The translations under genes were made by a program, and so were the position numbers. A DNA stretch of 64,000 bases, taken from Streptomyces exfoliatus. Its GTDB lineage: Bacteria; Actinomycetota; Actinomycetes; Streptomycetales; Streptomycetaceae. Location: contig NZ_JNZP01000012.1 in NCBI RefSeq assembly GCF_000725545.1, positions 283,328 through 347,327 on the forward strand, in the 5' to 3' direction. Position 1 is the stretch's first letter; each line of letters opens with the position of its first letter. Below the pieces are notes generated by a model. That model searched no databases, had not been told where the DNA came from, and was given only the letters and a program-made list of their open reading frames with translations. Of this stretch, positions 33,712 through 41,683 are shown piece by piece.

Positions 33712-34092
33712 TCACGGTGCCGTCGTCGCCTCGGCGGCCGGAACGACCGCCGTGCCGCGCGCCCGGGTGGCCACGATGGGTTCGGGGAGCACCTCGGCTC
33801 GGCCACTGTCGTCAACGGCTCGGCAGATGATCCGCAGCTCGAAGTCGACGGTCCGGCTCCGCCTCCCCTTCGCCGCCAGGCGTGCTTCCGCCTCGACGAC
33901 GTCGCCGCCGCGAACCGGTGCGAGGAACTCGACCGACGCGTATCCGGCGAACAGGCTCTCGTGGCCGTCGAGGGTGATCGCCAGGTGCGTTCCGGCGTCT
34001 CCGAACAGCTTCAGGCCGAAGGCCCCGTCGACCAGGTTCCCCGCGTAGTGCGCCTCGGAGTACGCGACGTAGCGCTGGTGCACGACCTTCAC
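33712..34092 (-). CDS. Hotdog-fold protein, 3-aminobutyryl-CoA ammonia-lyase (Kal) family
   Basis: A 126-aa protein starting at GTG 34092, which overlaps the monooxygenase stop by 4 nt (GTGA), so it is translationally coupled. The blocks YSEAHYAGNLVDGAFGLKLF, GDAGTHLAITLDGHESLFAG and VEFLAPVRGGDVVEAEARLA match the small hotdog enzymes of the Kal / beta-alanyl-CoA ammonia-lyase group, as do the late PEPIVATRARGTAVV and the conserved Ser-Arg (GRRSRTVDFE). In lysine fermenters Kal removes ammonia from 3-aminobutyryl-CoA to give crotonyl-CoA. Here the context of a monooxygenase, CoA ligases and a crotonase domain suggests a similar step on a beta-amino- or beta-hydroxy-acyl-CoA, but a thioesterase role is possible. 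Confidence 0.75.
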   Translation of the reverse strand: MKVVHQRYVAYSEAHYAGNLVDGAFGLKLFGDAGTHLAITLDGHESLFAGYASVEFLAPVRGGDVVEAEARLAAKGRRSRTVDFELRIICRAVDDSGRAEVLPEPIVATRARGTAVVPAAEATTAP

Positions 34093-35750
34093 GCGATCTC
34101 CTCGTGGATACGGCCGAGGCGGCGGGCTACGGTCTCGCCGTCCAGCGCGATGCCCGGGTAGCCGCGCTTGGCGAGTTCGGTACACATGCGGCGGTACTTG
34201 CCGACCCCGCCCACGTAGCCGAGGAAGGTCGTCGGCTTGCCGGTCACGTTCGAGCCCCGGTACCAGGAGTCGGTGGTGGCGTAGAGGGTCTGGGCGACCG
34301 TCTCCTCGGTGATCTTCACCCAGTCGGTCTGGGCTTCGGCCGTCGGCTCGATGACCTCGGCGCCGCCGGCCTTCGCGTGGCCGATCAGATCGGTGATCCA
34401 GTCCACGGCCTGCTCGATCGTGACGACGACGTTGCTCGCGAGCGCGGGGCTCTGCGGTCCCGCGATCATGAAGAAGTTGGGGAATCCGGCGGTCATGATG
34501 CCCAGGTAGGTCCGGACTCCGTCGCTCCACGCGTCCTGCAGTCCGCCGGTCTCCGGGGTGGAGACGCCGAGCGCGTACAGCGGGCCGGTGAAGGCGTCGA
34601 ATCCGATCGCCAGGACGATGGCGTCGACCTCGTGGGAGCCGGCGCGCGTGACGATGCTGTCGCTCGTCATGGTTTCGATGGGTTCGTCACGAAGGGAGAC
34701 CACCGAGACGTTGGGGCGGTTGAAGGTCTCGTAGTAGTCGGTGCCGAAGCAGCTGCGCTTGGCGCCGAGGGGGTGGAAGCGGGGTTCGAGGACCGCGGCG
34801 GTCTTCGGGTCGTGAACGATCCGGCGGATCTTCTCGCGTACGAACTCGGCCGCGGTCTCGTTGGCCCTCGCGTCGGTCAGGAGGTCGGAGAACTCGCCGC
34901 CGACGCCGTTGAACCCGCTGCGCTGGTAGGCCCGTTCGTAGCGCTCGCGCCGTTCCTCGTCGGAGACGTCGAACGCGGCGGCGTCCGGGATGCGGTCGGG
35001 GATGCCGCCGAGCGAGTGGCGGCACTCCTCGCGGATCGCCGCGTAGTGGCTCTTGATCTCGTCGACGTACTCCGCCGACAGCGGGGTGTTCCGGGCGGGG
35101 AAAACGTAGTTGGGGGTGCGCTGGAACACGGTGAGGTGCTCGGCCACCTCGGCGATGAGCGGAATGCACTGGACGGCGGACGACCCGGTGCCGATCACGG
35201 CGACGCGCTTGCCCGCCAGATCGCTCAGCGGAATGTTCCACCGGCTCGTCGAGACCGTGGTCCCGGTGAAGTTCTCCAGGCCCGGCACGTCGAAGTCCTT
35301 GGGCGCCGAAAGGCCGCCCGAGGCGGCGAGCAGGTGGCGGCCCCGCCGGGTCTCGCCGGAGTCGAGGGTCACCTCCCAGAGTCGTTCATCCGGGAGCCAG
35401 GTCGCGGACGTCACCCGGGTGCCGAAGGTGAAGTGCCGGCGCAGGTCGAAGCGGTCCGCGACGTGCTGGATGTAGCTCAGGATCTCGGCCTGGGGAGCGA
35501 AGCGCTCGCTCCACGTCCACTCTTGCAGGAGCTCCTGGCTGAACGAGTAGGAGTAGTAGACGCTCTCGACGTCGCAGCGTGCGCCGGGGTACGTGTTCCA
35601 GTACCAGGTGCCGCCGACATCGGGCGCGGCTTCGAATCCGGCGAAGGTCCAGCCCTTCTCGGCGGCCTTGTACGCCGCGTACAGGCCGGAGAACCCCGCG
35701 CCGACGCAGAGGAGGTCGACGACGGGGGCGGTGGAGGGAGTCTCGGTCAT
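34089..35750 (-). CDS. Baeyer-Villiger-type flavin monooxygenase
   Basis: A 553-aa FAD/NADPH enzyme that would insert oxygen next to a ketone to give an ester or lactone. Two Rossmann motifs are present: VGAGFSGLYAAYKAAEKGW at the N-terminus for FAD, and VAVIGTGSSAVQCIPLIAEV near residue 185 for NADPH. The second type I BVMO fingerprint is intact (GGTWYWNTYPGARCD, residues about 47-61). The first fingerprint F-x-G-x3-H-x3-W(P/D) reads FTGTTVSTSRWN, so the usual His is Ser. ATG 35750 begins the first strand (MTETPSTAPVVDLLCVGAG). The Kal-like gene follows with a 4-nt overlap. A 25-bp TetR-type operator lies 103 bp upstream. Confidence 0.88.
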   Translation of the reverse strand: MTETPSTAPVVDLLCVGAGFSGLYAAYKAAEKGWTFAGFEAAPDVGGTWYWNTYPGARCDVESVYYSYSFSQELLQEWTWSERFAPQAEILSYIQHVADRFDLRRHFTFGTRVTSATWLPDERLWEVTLDSGETRRGRHLLAASGGLSAPKDFDVPGLENFTGTTVSTSRWNIPLSDLAGKRVAVIGTGSSAVQCIPLIAEVAEHLTVFQRTPNYVFPARNTPLSAEYVDEIKSHYAAIREECRHSLGGIPDRIPDAAAFDVSDEERRERYERAYQRSGFNGVGGEFSDLLTDARANETAAEFVREKIRRIVHDPKTAAVLEPRFHPLGAKRSCFGTDYYETFNRPNVSVVSLRDEPIETMTSDSIVTRAGSHEVDAIVLAIGFDAFTGPLYALGVSTPETGGLQDAWSDGVRTYLGIMTAGFPNFFMIAGPQSPALASNVVVTIEQAVDWITDLIGHAKAGGAEVIEPTAEAQTDWVKITEETVAQTLYATTDSWYRGSNVTGKPTTFLGYVGGVGKYRRMCTELAKRGYPGIALDGETVARRLGRIHEEIA

Positions 35751-35852
35751 GCGTGTGCCTTCGGTTAGTCGAAATGCGGCTGGCATCCGGCCGTCAGGGC
35801 TTCGCCCCGGGCGGGGGTCCACAACCCCTCGATGCGTCGACATGCATGTGTC

Positions 35853-35877
35853 GGTCATCCGACTTAGTCGTATGACC
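35853..35877. promoter_or_regulatory. 25-bp TetR-type operator (BVMO promoter)
   Basis: An imperfect palindrome with blocks GGTCAT, GACTT, TCGTA and GACC. It agrees with the site at 40642-40666 in 20 of 25 positions. It sits upstream of the minus-strand monooxygenase gene. It is probably bound by the TetR protein encoded at 39946-40539. Confidence 0.65.
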
Positions 35878-35949
35878 ATGCGAATCTAGACATGAGCACG
35901 CTCGCCGTCAATAGTCGAATGGCGATCGAGTTCCTGCCCGCTGCACGCG

Positions 35950-36921
35950 TCAGGCGTCGGCGACGCCTCGCAGGTGGCGCGCCACCTGCGCAACTGCCTC
36001 GTCCGTCTTGGTGAACACGCCCACTTCGGTGAAGAAGCCGTGGAACACGCCCGCATAGCGGGTCAGGGTCACCTCGACGCCGTCGCGCCGCAGCCTTTCG
36101 GCGTACGCCTCGGCGTCATCGCGCAGCGGATCGACCTCGGCAGTGAGGACGAGCGCCGGGGGGAGGTCCCGCAACGACGCGGCGCGCATCGGGGCCGCGT
36201 AGTGGTCGACCTCCCCGGTGCAATCCGGGCCGATGTACTGCTCCCAACACCAGCGGGCATCCTTACTGGTCAGCAAGGGTGCTTCGGCGAACTCCATCCA
36301 GGACGGGCTGGCGAACGTGTCGTCGACGGCGGGGTAGACCAGCACCTGCGACACGGGCCGGGCGAGTCCGAGATCGCGGAGCTTGAGGCACAGCGCGGCG
36401 GCGAGACCGCCGCCCGCCGAATCACCCCCCACGGCAATCGTGTCCGGATCGAGGCCGAGGCCCGGGGCCGACCGCCGCAGCCAGGCGAACGCGTCGAAGC
36501 AGTCGTCCAGCGCCGCGGGATAGGGATTCTCCGGTGCGAGTCGGTACTCCAGTGAGAACACCGCCCAGCCCGATCGGGCGGCGATCGCGCGGCAGACCTC
36601 GTCCACCCCGTCGAGGGTTCCCAGGACGAAGCCGCCACCATGCAGATAGACCAGCGTCGGCCGTGGGCCGGCGCCCGGCGGCGGACCGTCCGGGTGGTAC
36701 AGACGTGCACCGATCCCGCCGGAACGGGTGGCAACGATCAGGGATTCGACCTGGTCGAGAGGGGTGAGCGGCCGTTCGGGCGGGGGTGTCGCCAGGGTTT
36801 TCCGCGCCACTTCGGCGCCCAGTTCACGTACGGGTTTCCTGAGGGTCTCGGCGATGAATCGCGCCACCGACCGCGCATCGGGGTCCAGCCGCTCCCAGTA
36901 CGGGGGCTTCGCTTCATTCAC
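35950..36921 (-). CDS. Alpha/beta hydrolase, hormone-sensitive-lipase (HSL) family
   Basis: A 323-aa cytosolic esterase from GTG 36921. The HSL family signature is complete: the oxyanion motif VYLHGGGFVLG near residue 93, the nucleophile in VGGDSAGGGLAAALCLKL near residue 165, the Asp in LTAEVDPLRDDAEAYA and the His in AGVFHGFF near the C-terminus. A cap helix (WERLDPDARSVARFIAETLR) opens the protein. Next to a Baeyer-Villiger enzyme the natural role is hydrolysis of the ester or lactone product. It is divergent from the SCP2-GS-PuuD operon, with a shared 25-bp operator between them at 36975-36999, so both sides are probably induced together. Confidence 0.88.
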   Translation of the reverse strand: MNEAKPPYWERLDPDARSVARFIAETLRKPVRELGAEVARKTLATPPPERPLTPLDQVESLIVATRSGGIGARLYHPDGPPPGAGPRPTLVYLHGGGFVLGTLDGVDEVCRAIAARSGWAVFSLEYRLAPENPYPAALDDCFDAFAWLRRSAPGLGLDPDTIAVGGDSAGGGLAAALCLKLRDLGLARPVSQVLVYPAVDDTFASPSWMEFAEAPLLTSKDARWCWEQYIGPDCTGEVDHYAAPMRAASLRDLPPALVLTAEVDPLRDDAEAYAERLRRDGVEVTLTRYAGVFHGFFTEVGVFTKTDEAVAQVARHLRGVADA

Positions 36922-36974
36922 TGTGTGGCCTCTCCGAAGTCATTGACAGGTCGCGACCTGTACCCCACCATCCT

Positions 36975-36999
36975 AGTCACCTGATCTAGTCAATTGACC
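36975..36999. promoter_or_regulatory. 25-bp TetR-type operator (esterase / GS operon)
   Basis: Read on the minus strand this site has GGTCA, TTGACT, GATC and GAC in the same spacing as the sites at 35853 and 40642, matching the latter in about 18 of 25 positions. It lies 54 bp from the esterase start and 81 bp from the SCP2-like gene start, so one site can control both directions. Confidence 0.55.
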
Positions 37000-37079
37000 A
37001 TGACGATCACGGTCCATCCGAGATCCGAAGCAGCCGATGCACGGCGCACGTGATCTCCCGAAGTCGAAAGGACCGACGG

Positions 37080-37742
37080 ATGACCGAAACCACGACGGCT
37101 CCCGCGGCGCCCGGCGCACCAGCGGCAACCGAGGTCGACGTAAGGATCGAGGACGACGCGACTCCCCTCGTCCGGCTGATCGGCCGCACCCTGCGCGATT
37201 CCGCTCGTGCGGGGCACGCCCACCTGGTGCTGCGGAGGCCGGCCGGCACCGTGGCGATCCGGTCCCATGACACGCCTCAGGCTGCGACGATCACCTTCGG
37301 CGACGGCGTCTCGGTCTCCAGCGGAGTCCTCGTCGAACCCGATGCCACGATCACCGTCGATCTGAACGCCCGGTTCGCCCCCGTCGCCGCCCCGTCGGGT
37401 GACGCCGAGCTCGCCGCGGACGCGCTGCTCGCGCTGTCGCCCCCGGTGCCGGACTGGCAGACGGCGGCCGCGCACTTCTGGAGTGCCGCGCGCTCCGTGC
37501 CGGGCATTCCGGACGTGCTCATCGCGGTCACCGAGGGCCCCGACGGCCTGGAACAGCTCGTACTCGGCGAGGGCGCGACGCACTACCTGATCGCCGGAGC
37601 CCCCGAGGCGCTCGCCGGAGTGTTCTCCGGAGCCGACGACCTGCTCGCCGTGCTCTCCACGGGTGCGCTCGGCATCCAAGGCACCATGTCCCAGCTGTCG
37701 GTCATGGTCGGCGCTTCCTGGAAGGTTCGTTTCGATGTCTGA
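37080..37742 (+). CDS. SCP2-like protein, first gene of the gamma-glutamyl operon
   Basis: A 220-aa soluble protein from ATG 37080, with GAAAGGA upstream. The stretch AATITFGDGVSVSSGVLVEP followed by DATITVDLN resembles the sterol-carrier-protein-2 fold, and the second half (HYLIAGAPEALAGVFSGADD, VLSTGALGIQGTMSQLSVMV) looks like the lipid-pocket half of the same fold. I call it SCP2-like with moderate confidence. It could bind a hydrophobic substrate for the ligase that follows. Its last 8 nt overlap the glutamine-synthetase-like gene, so the two are tightly coupled. Confidence 0.6.
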   Translation: MTETTTAPAAPGAPAATEVDVRIEDDATPLVRLIGRTLRDSARAGHAHLVLRRPAGTVAIRSHDTPQAATITFGDGVSVSSGVLVEPDATITVDLNARFAPVAAPSGDAELAADALLALSPPVPDWQTAAAHFWSAARSVPGIPDVLIAVTEGPDGLEQLVLGEGATHYLIAGAPEALAGVFSGADDLLAVLSTGALGIQGTMSQLSVMVGASWKVRFDV

Positions 37743-39105
37743 ACTCACCATGCCCGCCAACGGCGTCGACCGCGGCGAGGAGGCCGTTCGAGCCGTTCGG
37801 CTGGAGGCGACGAACCACGAGGGATCGTTCCTCGGCAAGACGCTGACCCCGAAGAAGTTCGCCTCCGGCATGGACTCGGGTTTCGCCTTCGCCGATCTCC
37901 TCTTCGGGCTCGACCTCGGCAACGCGCCGGTCCTCGGGTTCGCCTTCCCCGACTGGCGCGGACACCTGAACGACGTCTACTTCCGTCCCGACATGTCGAC
38001 GCTGGTCGAGTGGGAGCCCGGGCGCCAGGCCGTGATCGGCGACTACTGGCTGAAGGACGGCAGGCCGGTTCCGATCTGTCCGCGCAACCTGACGAAGAAG
38101 ATGACCTCGCGACTCGCCTCGCTCGGCTTCACCGCGACGGTCGCCGTCGAGATCGAGGCGACCGTCTTCGAGGAGTCCATCCACGAGGCGCGTGCCCGCG
38201 GATACCGCGACCTGACACCGCTCGGCGGGAGCGCGGGCACGGCCTATCACCTGGCGAAGTCCAAGGACTGGACCGGTTACATGAACGCCGTCGCCGATCG
38301 GCTCTCCGCGGTGGGCATCGAGTGGGAGGCCTGGAGCGACGAGGACGCCGCCGGCCAGATCGAGATCAACCTGGCGCCCGGCGACCCGCTCGCGGTCTGT
38401 GACGCCTGGGCACGGACTCGCCAGATCATGCGCGAGGTCGCGTTCGACCTCGGCCGCACGGTCACCTTCATGGCCAAGCCCACCGCGGGCTACGGGCAGG
38501 CCTCGCACATCAACCTGTCCCTCCAGCGCAACGGCGTCAACGCGTTCTACGCGGAGGAGGGGCCGTCGGAGACGATGCGCCATGCCGTCGGCGGTCTGCT
38601 CGCGACGATCGAGGGCAACACCTCGATCGTGCTCCCGCAGATCACCTCGTACCGACGCCTGGTGGACCTCAGCGGCCCGCCGGTCACCGTCAGCTGGGGC
38701 ATCAGCAACAAGACCACCGCGATCCGGGCGGTGTGCGGACACCCGTCGTACTCCCGTCTGGAGTACCGGGTCCCCGGCGCCGACGCCAACCTGTACCTCG
38801 CGCTCGCCGGTGTGCTGGCCGGTGTGATCGCGGGTCTGGAGCGAGAGATCGAACCGCCGGAGCCGGTCGCGGAGATGGCCTGGTGCATGCCGCCCGGGGA
38901 GATCACCCGGCTGCCGAACACCATCACGAAGGCCGCCGCCGCCCTCGAAGCGGACCCGATCCTGCGCGACCTCCTCGGCTCCGAGTTCGTCGACTACTGG
39001 ATCGGTTCGCGCCGGTGGGAGTGGATGCAGTTCCACACCGCGGGCGGCGATCCGTCCGCCGACCTCTCCGCGTGGGAGTCCGCCCGCTACTTCGAGCTGC
39101 CGTGA
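37735..39105 (+). CDS. Glutamine-synthetase-like gamma-glutamyl-amine ligase
   Basis: A 456-aa enzyme of the glutamine synthetase fold. GS landmarks are present: the Glu pair in TVAVEIEATVFEES, GQIEINLAPGDPLAVCDAW, the His in KPTAGYGQASHINLSLQ, VLPQITSYRRLVDLS (ATP/ammonia region), VSWGISNKTTAIRA and SRLEYRVPGADANLYLALAG. The regulatory adenylylation-Tyr loop of GlnA is not evident. Members of this branch (PuuA, GlnA3/GlnA4, IpuC, aniline gamma-glutamyl ligases) join glutamate to an amine using ATP. The gene overlaps the gamma-glutamyl hydrolase downstream by 4 nt, which supports an amine-catabolic role over nitrogen assimilation. The actual amine is unknown. Confidence 0.85.
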   Translation: MSELTMPANGVDRGEEAVRAVRLEATNHEGSFLGKTLTPKKFASGMDSGFAFADLLFGLDLGNAPVLGFAFPDWRGHLNDVYFRPDMSTLVEWEPGRQAVIGDYWLKDGRPVPICPRNLTKKMTSRLASLGFTATVAVEIEATVFEESIHEARARGYRDLTPLGGSAGTAYHLAKSKDWTGYMNAVADRLSAVGIEWEAWSDEDAAGQIEINLAPGDPLAVCDAWARTRQIMREVAFDLGRTVTFMAKPTAGYGQASHINLSLQRNGVNAFYAEEGPSETMRHAVGGLLATIEGNTSIVLPQITSYRRLVDLSGPPVTVSWGISNKTTAIRAVCGHPSYSRLEYRVPGADANLYLALAGVLAGVIAGLEREIEPPEPVAEMAWCMPPGEITRLPNTITKAAAALEADPILRDLLGSEFVDYWIGSRRWEWMQFHTAGGDPSADLSAWESARYFELP

Positions 39106-39875
39106 GCGCCGCGGGCGAGGGATCGGCCGCGGTACGGCCGCTGATCGGCATCACCGGCCGGCGGATCCTGCTGGACCTCATCAAGGGAGCGGACCGGCGA
39201 TACGGCGATCGCTGCGCCGACAGCTACATGGCCGACTACGCGATCCGGATCGCGCGGGCCGGCGGCCTCCCCGTGCACCTCTCGTACGAGACGGACGCGG
39301 AGGCGGTCTGCCACTGGCTGGCCGGCGTGGTCATCACCGGAGGGCAGGACCTGCACCCGGCGTGCTGGGGAGGAGACACCTCCGTGGTGCGCGACGTCGA
39401 CCCCCGCACGGACCCGATGGTCCACGACGCCGAGCGGGACGCGTACGAGCTGGCGCTCGTACGCGCCGCGCTCGACCGCGGGATTCCGGTGCTCGCCGTG
39501 TGCCGGGGCATGCAGGTCCTCAACGTCGCGCTCGGCGGCACGCTCGTCGCCGACCTTCCTCCCGGTGAGGTGCGGCACCTGTCGCAGGAGGCCGCTCTCA
39601 CCGACGGCACGGACGATCACCTCGTGACCTTCGAGGCCGGCTCGATCGTGGCGGGGCTGTTCGGAGCGCGGGCCGTCACCAACTCGTGGCACCACCAGGC
39701 CGTCGACCGCTGCGGCACGGGGCTCCTCGTCACGGGCCGGACGGCCGACGGAGTGGTCGAGGCGGTGGAGCTTGCGGACGCGCCGGTGCTGGGAGTCCAG
39801 TGGCACCCCGAATGGATGGAGAGCGACGATCCGACGATGACGTGGATCGTCGAGGAAGCTCTCAAACGCCTGTGA
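39102..39875 (+). CDS. Gamma-glutamyl hydrolase, class I amidotransferase (PuuD-like)
   Basis: A 257-aa hydrolase of the peptidase C26 / PuuD family. The start GTG 39102 overlaps the ligase stop as GTGA. The N-terminal IGITGRRILLDLIKGADRRY and VVITGGQDLHPACWGG lead to the nucleophile Cys in PVLAVCRGMQVLNVALGG near residue 135. The His-Glu partners are in VLGVQWHPEWMESDDPTMTW near residue 235, and the block VTNSWHHQAVDRCG is also typical. PuuD frees 4-aminobutyrate from gamma-glutamyl-GABA; here it would remove glutamate after oxidation of the side chain. It ends the three-gene operon. Confidence 0.9.
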   Translation: MSAAGEGSAAVRPLIGITGRRILLDLIKGADRRYGDRCADSYMADYAIRIARAGGLPVHLSYETDAEAVCHWLAGVVITGGQDLHPACWGGDTSVVRDVDPRTDPMVHDAERDAYELALVRAALDRGIPVLAVCRGMQVLNVALGGTLVADLPPGEVRHLSQEAALTDGTDDHLVTFEAGSIVAGLFGARAVTNSWHHQAVDRCGTGLLVTGRTADGVVEAVELADAPVLGVQWHPEWMESDDPTMTWIVEEALKRL

Positions 39876-39945
39876 GGGGCCGGCCCGAGTGCGCGCCGAC
39901 GGATGACGCACTCGGGTCCGGGCTGGGGCACGGCGCGGTCAGCGC

Positions 39946-40539
39946 TCAGGCGAGCTTCACGGCCAGCCACGCGTCGAACACGTCGACGACGGTCTGCGCC
40001 TGCTGCGCGGCCCGGGAACGGTCGCCGTACGTCAACCAGTTCACGACGAACCCATCGGAAAGGGTACCGATGACATAGCCGATCTCGTCGATCGTCTCGG
40101 GCGGGACGTTCTGTCCGGCGGCCGCTCTCGCGAGGATCGATCGCACCACGTTGAACGCCTCGTTGTAGACGGCCACCGCCGGATGCTCTTCCTGGCGCTG
40201 CGCCCAGCTGATCAGCTCGAAGCTCGCGGACGCGAATTCCGGGTCGGACTCGAGATACCAGTCAAGGACGCCCCGGAGCATCGCACGCGCGGTCACGACC
40301 AGGTCGCCGTGCACGTCGCTCTCGATCAGAACCTCGCGGTACCGCTCCGTCAGCCTCTCGAAGACGGCCGTGAACAGCAGCTCCTTGGTCTGGAAGCAGT
40401 AGTGCAGGGTCGCAAGCGGAGCGTTCGCCTGTTCGGCGATCCGGCGGGTCGTGGCACCGTCGACGCCGCGGCTCGCGATCACCCGGATGGCGGCGTTCAC
40501 CAGCTCATCCCGCCGCTCGGCCGCCGGTACGCGTGCCAC
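39946..40539 (-). CDS. TetR-family regulator of the left island regulon
   Basis: A 197-aa dimeric repressor from GTG 40539. The helix-turn-helix is in VIASRGVDGATTRRIAEQAN followed by PLATLHYCFQTKELLF, residues about 20-62. The C-terminal helical ligand domain (YLESDPEFASASFELISWAQ, IDEIGYVIGTLSDGFVVNWL) is of the TetR_C type found in regulators of degradation genes. It is convergent with the PuuD-like gene and divergent from the membrane-protein operon. A half-site lies 21 bp upstream of its own start, and full operator copies precede the three nearby transcription units, so it probably represses them all until the substrate or a CoA ester binds. Confidence 0.88.
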   Translation of the reverse strand: MARVPAAERRDELVNAAIRVIASRGVDGATTRRIAEQANAPLATLHYCFQTKELLFTAVFERLTERYREVLIESDVHGDLVVTARAMLRGVLDWYLESDPEFASASFELISWAQRQEEHPAVAVYNEAFNVVRSILARAAAGQNVPPETIDEIGYVIGTLSDGFVVNWLTYGDRSRAAQQAQTVVDVFDAWLAVKLA

Positions 40540-40559
40540 ATCTACCCCCTGGTGAAGTT

Positions 40560-40584
40560 GGCCGATTGATCAAGTCAGCGTCCA
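40560..40584. promoter_or_regulatory. Weak copy of the 25-bp operator upstream of its TetR gene
   Basis: On the minus strand it contains TGACTTGATC, identical to the core of the site at 40642-40666, with poorly matching flanks. It lies 21-45 bp before the regulator's GTG start, a typical place for autorepression. Confidence 0.4.
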
Positions 40585-40641
40585 GGTTACCAGGCGGTAT
40601 GTCCATATCGACCCGCGCGCCGACCCCTCCGCAAAATAGTT

Positions 40642-40666
40642 GGTCATATGACTTGATCGTACGACC
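40642..40666. promoter_or_regulatory. 25-bp TetR-type operator (ligase operon promoter)
   Basis: The best copy of the motif: GGTCATATGACTTGATCGTA followed by CGACC. It matches the 35853 site in 20 of 25 positions. It precedes the membrane-protein/ligase operon by about 225 nt, leaving a long untranslated leader without a convincing gene. Confidence 0.65.
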
Positions 40667-40891
40667 GTAATGAAGAAGCATGGCTCCCACCCCTCGCGAA
40701 GACCCCGTGCGGCCATCACCCCCACGACGAGGGCTCGCCGGCAGCCATCTGCGCCCGGCCAGCGGCGGCGGACCGCTCGCCACGTTCTGACTCGTTCGAA
40801 TCGCCCGGCTCGGGCCCCGTGGGGCGACACCCCGACTCGCAGCCTTCGGCGGAGATCCGGATACCGAAGAGACCTCAAGGAACCGAGGAAA

Positions 40892-41590
40892 ATGGCACTC
40901 AGAGAACTGCTTTTCCTGCTCGCCGACGTCTGGATGATCGCCGTCGGATTCACCTTCGGGTGGAAGTTCATCCGGAACTACGGGAACTATCTTCTCGGCC
41001 TCGAATGGATCATCGTCGCCACCTCCGGGTCGAACTTCTTCGTCTACGCGGCCGTGGGGGCGACCGAGGAAAGCCCGATGTACACCCTGGCCTTCTTCTT
41101 CGATCAGTTCTCACGGTCGGTCGGCATCACGCTGATTCTCGTCCTGGGCCTGATGCGCGTGACGCACCGGTACAAGCCGTCCGTGGGGACGGACGTCGGG
41201 GTGTTCGCGTTCGCCACCGCGGTCGGCCTCGCTCTGCTGCTCTTCGGCGAGCGGCTCGGCACGGGGGTCGCGATCTTCCTGATCGCCGTCAACGTCCTGA
41301 CCACCCTGTTCCTGATCTATTTCTCGAAGCGCCTCTGGGCTATCGGCGCGAAGGGGTGGGCCGTCGGCGCGGGGCTGGCGACCGCCGCCGGCTGCGTCAT
41401 CGCGTGGACGTACGACTTCGTCCACATTCCGGGCGACGACGAGGCGCACACCCTCTTCTACATCGGCGCGCTGAGCACCTGGGGCTTCCAGATGTTCACG
41501 TACTACTTCGCCTACCGCGCCCTGCACCGCCACAACGAGTCGGTCGGTGCCGAACCGGACCTGCGCGAGCCGAGCCGAGCCGACGCCTGA
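40892..41590 (+). CDS. Polytopic membrane protein of unknown function
   Basis: A 232-aa protein with about seven hydrophobic segments: LLFLLADVWMIAVGFTFGW at the N-terminus, YLLGLEWIIVATSGSNFFVY, VGITLILVLGLMRV, FAFATAVGLALLLFG, VAIFLIAVNVLTTLFLIYF, GLATAAGCVIAWTYDFV and FYIGALSTWGFQMFTYYFAY. I chose ATG 40892 because of CGAGGAAA just before it; the open frame upstream is Arg-rich and unlikely to be coded. I recognise no transporter family. Because it heads the ligase-ADH-ALDH operon under the TetR operator, it may move the substrate into the cell or supply electrons, but this is a guess. Confidence 0.75.
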   Translation: MALRELLFLLADVWMIAVGFTFGWKFIRNYGNYLLGLEWIIVATSGSNFFVYAAVGATEESPMYTLAFFFDQFSRSVGITLILVLGLMRVTHRYKPSVGTDVGVFAFATAVGLALLLFGERLGTGVAIFLIAVNVLTTLFLIYFSKRLWAIGAKGWAVGAGLATAAGCVIAWTYDFVHIPGDDEAHTLFYIGALSTWGFQMFTYYFAYRALHRHNESVGAEPDLREPSRADA

Positions 41591-41683
41591 CCATCCGCGT
41601 TCAAGGCGGCGAAACGACGGACAACGTCCCATGCAGAGAAAGCAACCGTGGTCGTGAAAGAAACACCTCAGCGGGAGGAAGAC

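Noticed and set aside
40670..40891. N-terminal extension of the island membrane protein from ATG 40670
   Set aside because: The extension is Arg/Pro-rich with no hydrophobic or conserved part, while ATG 40892 has a good ribosome-binding site and starts the first membrane helix.
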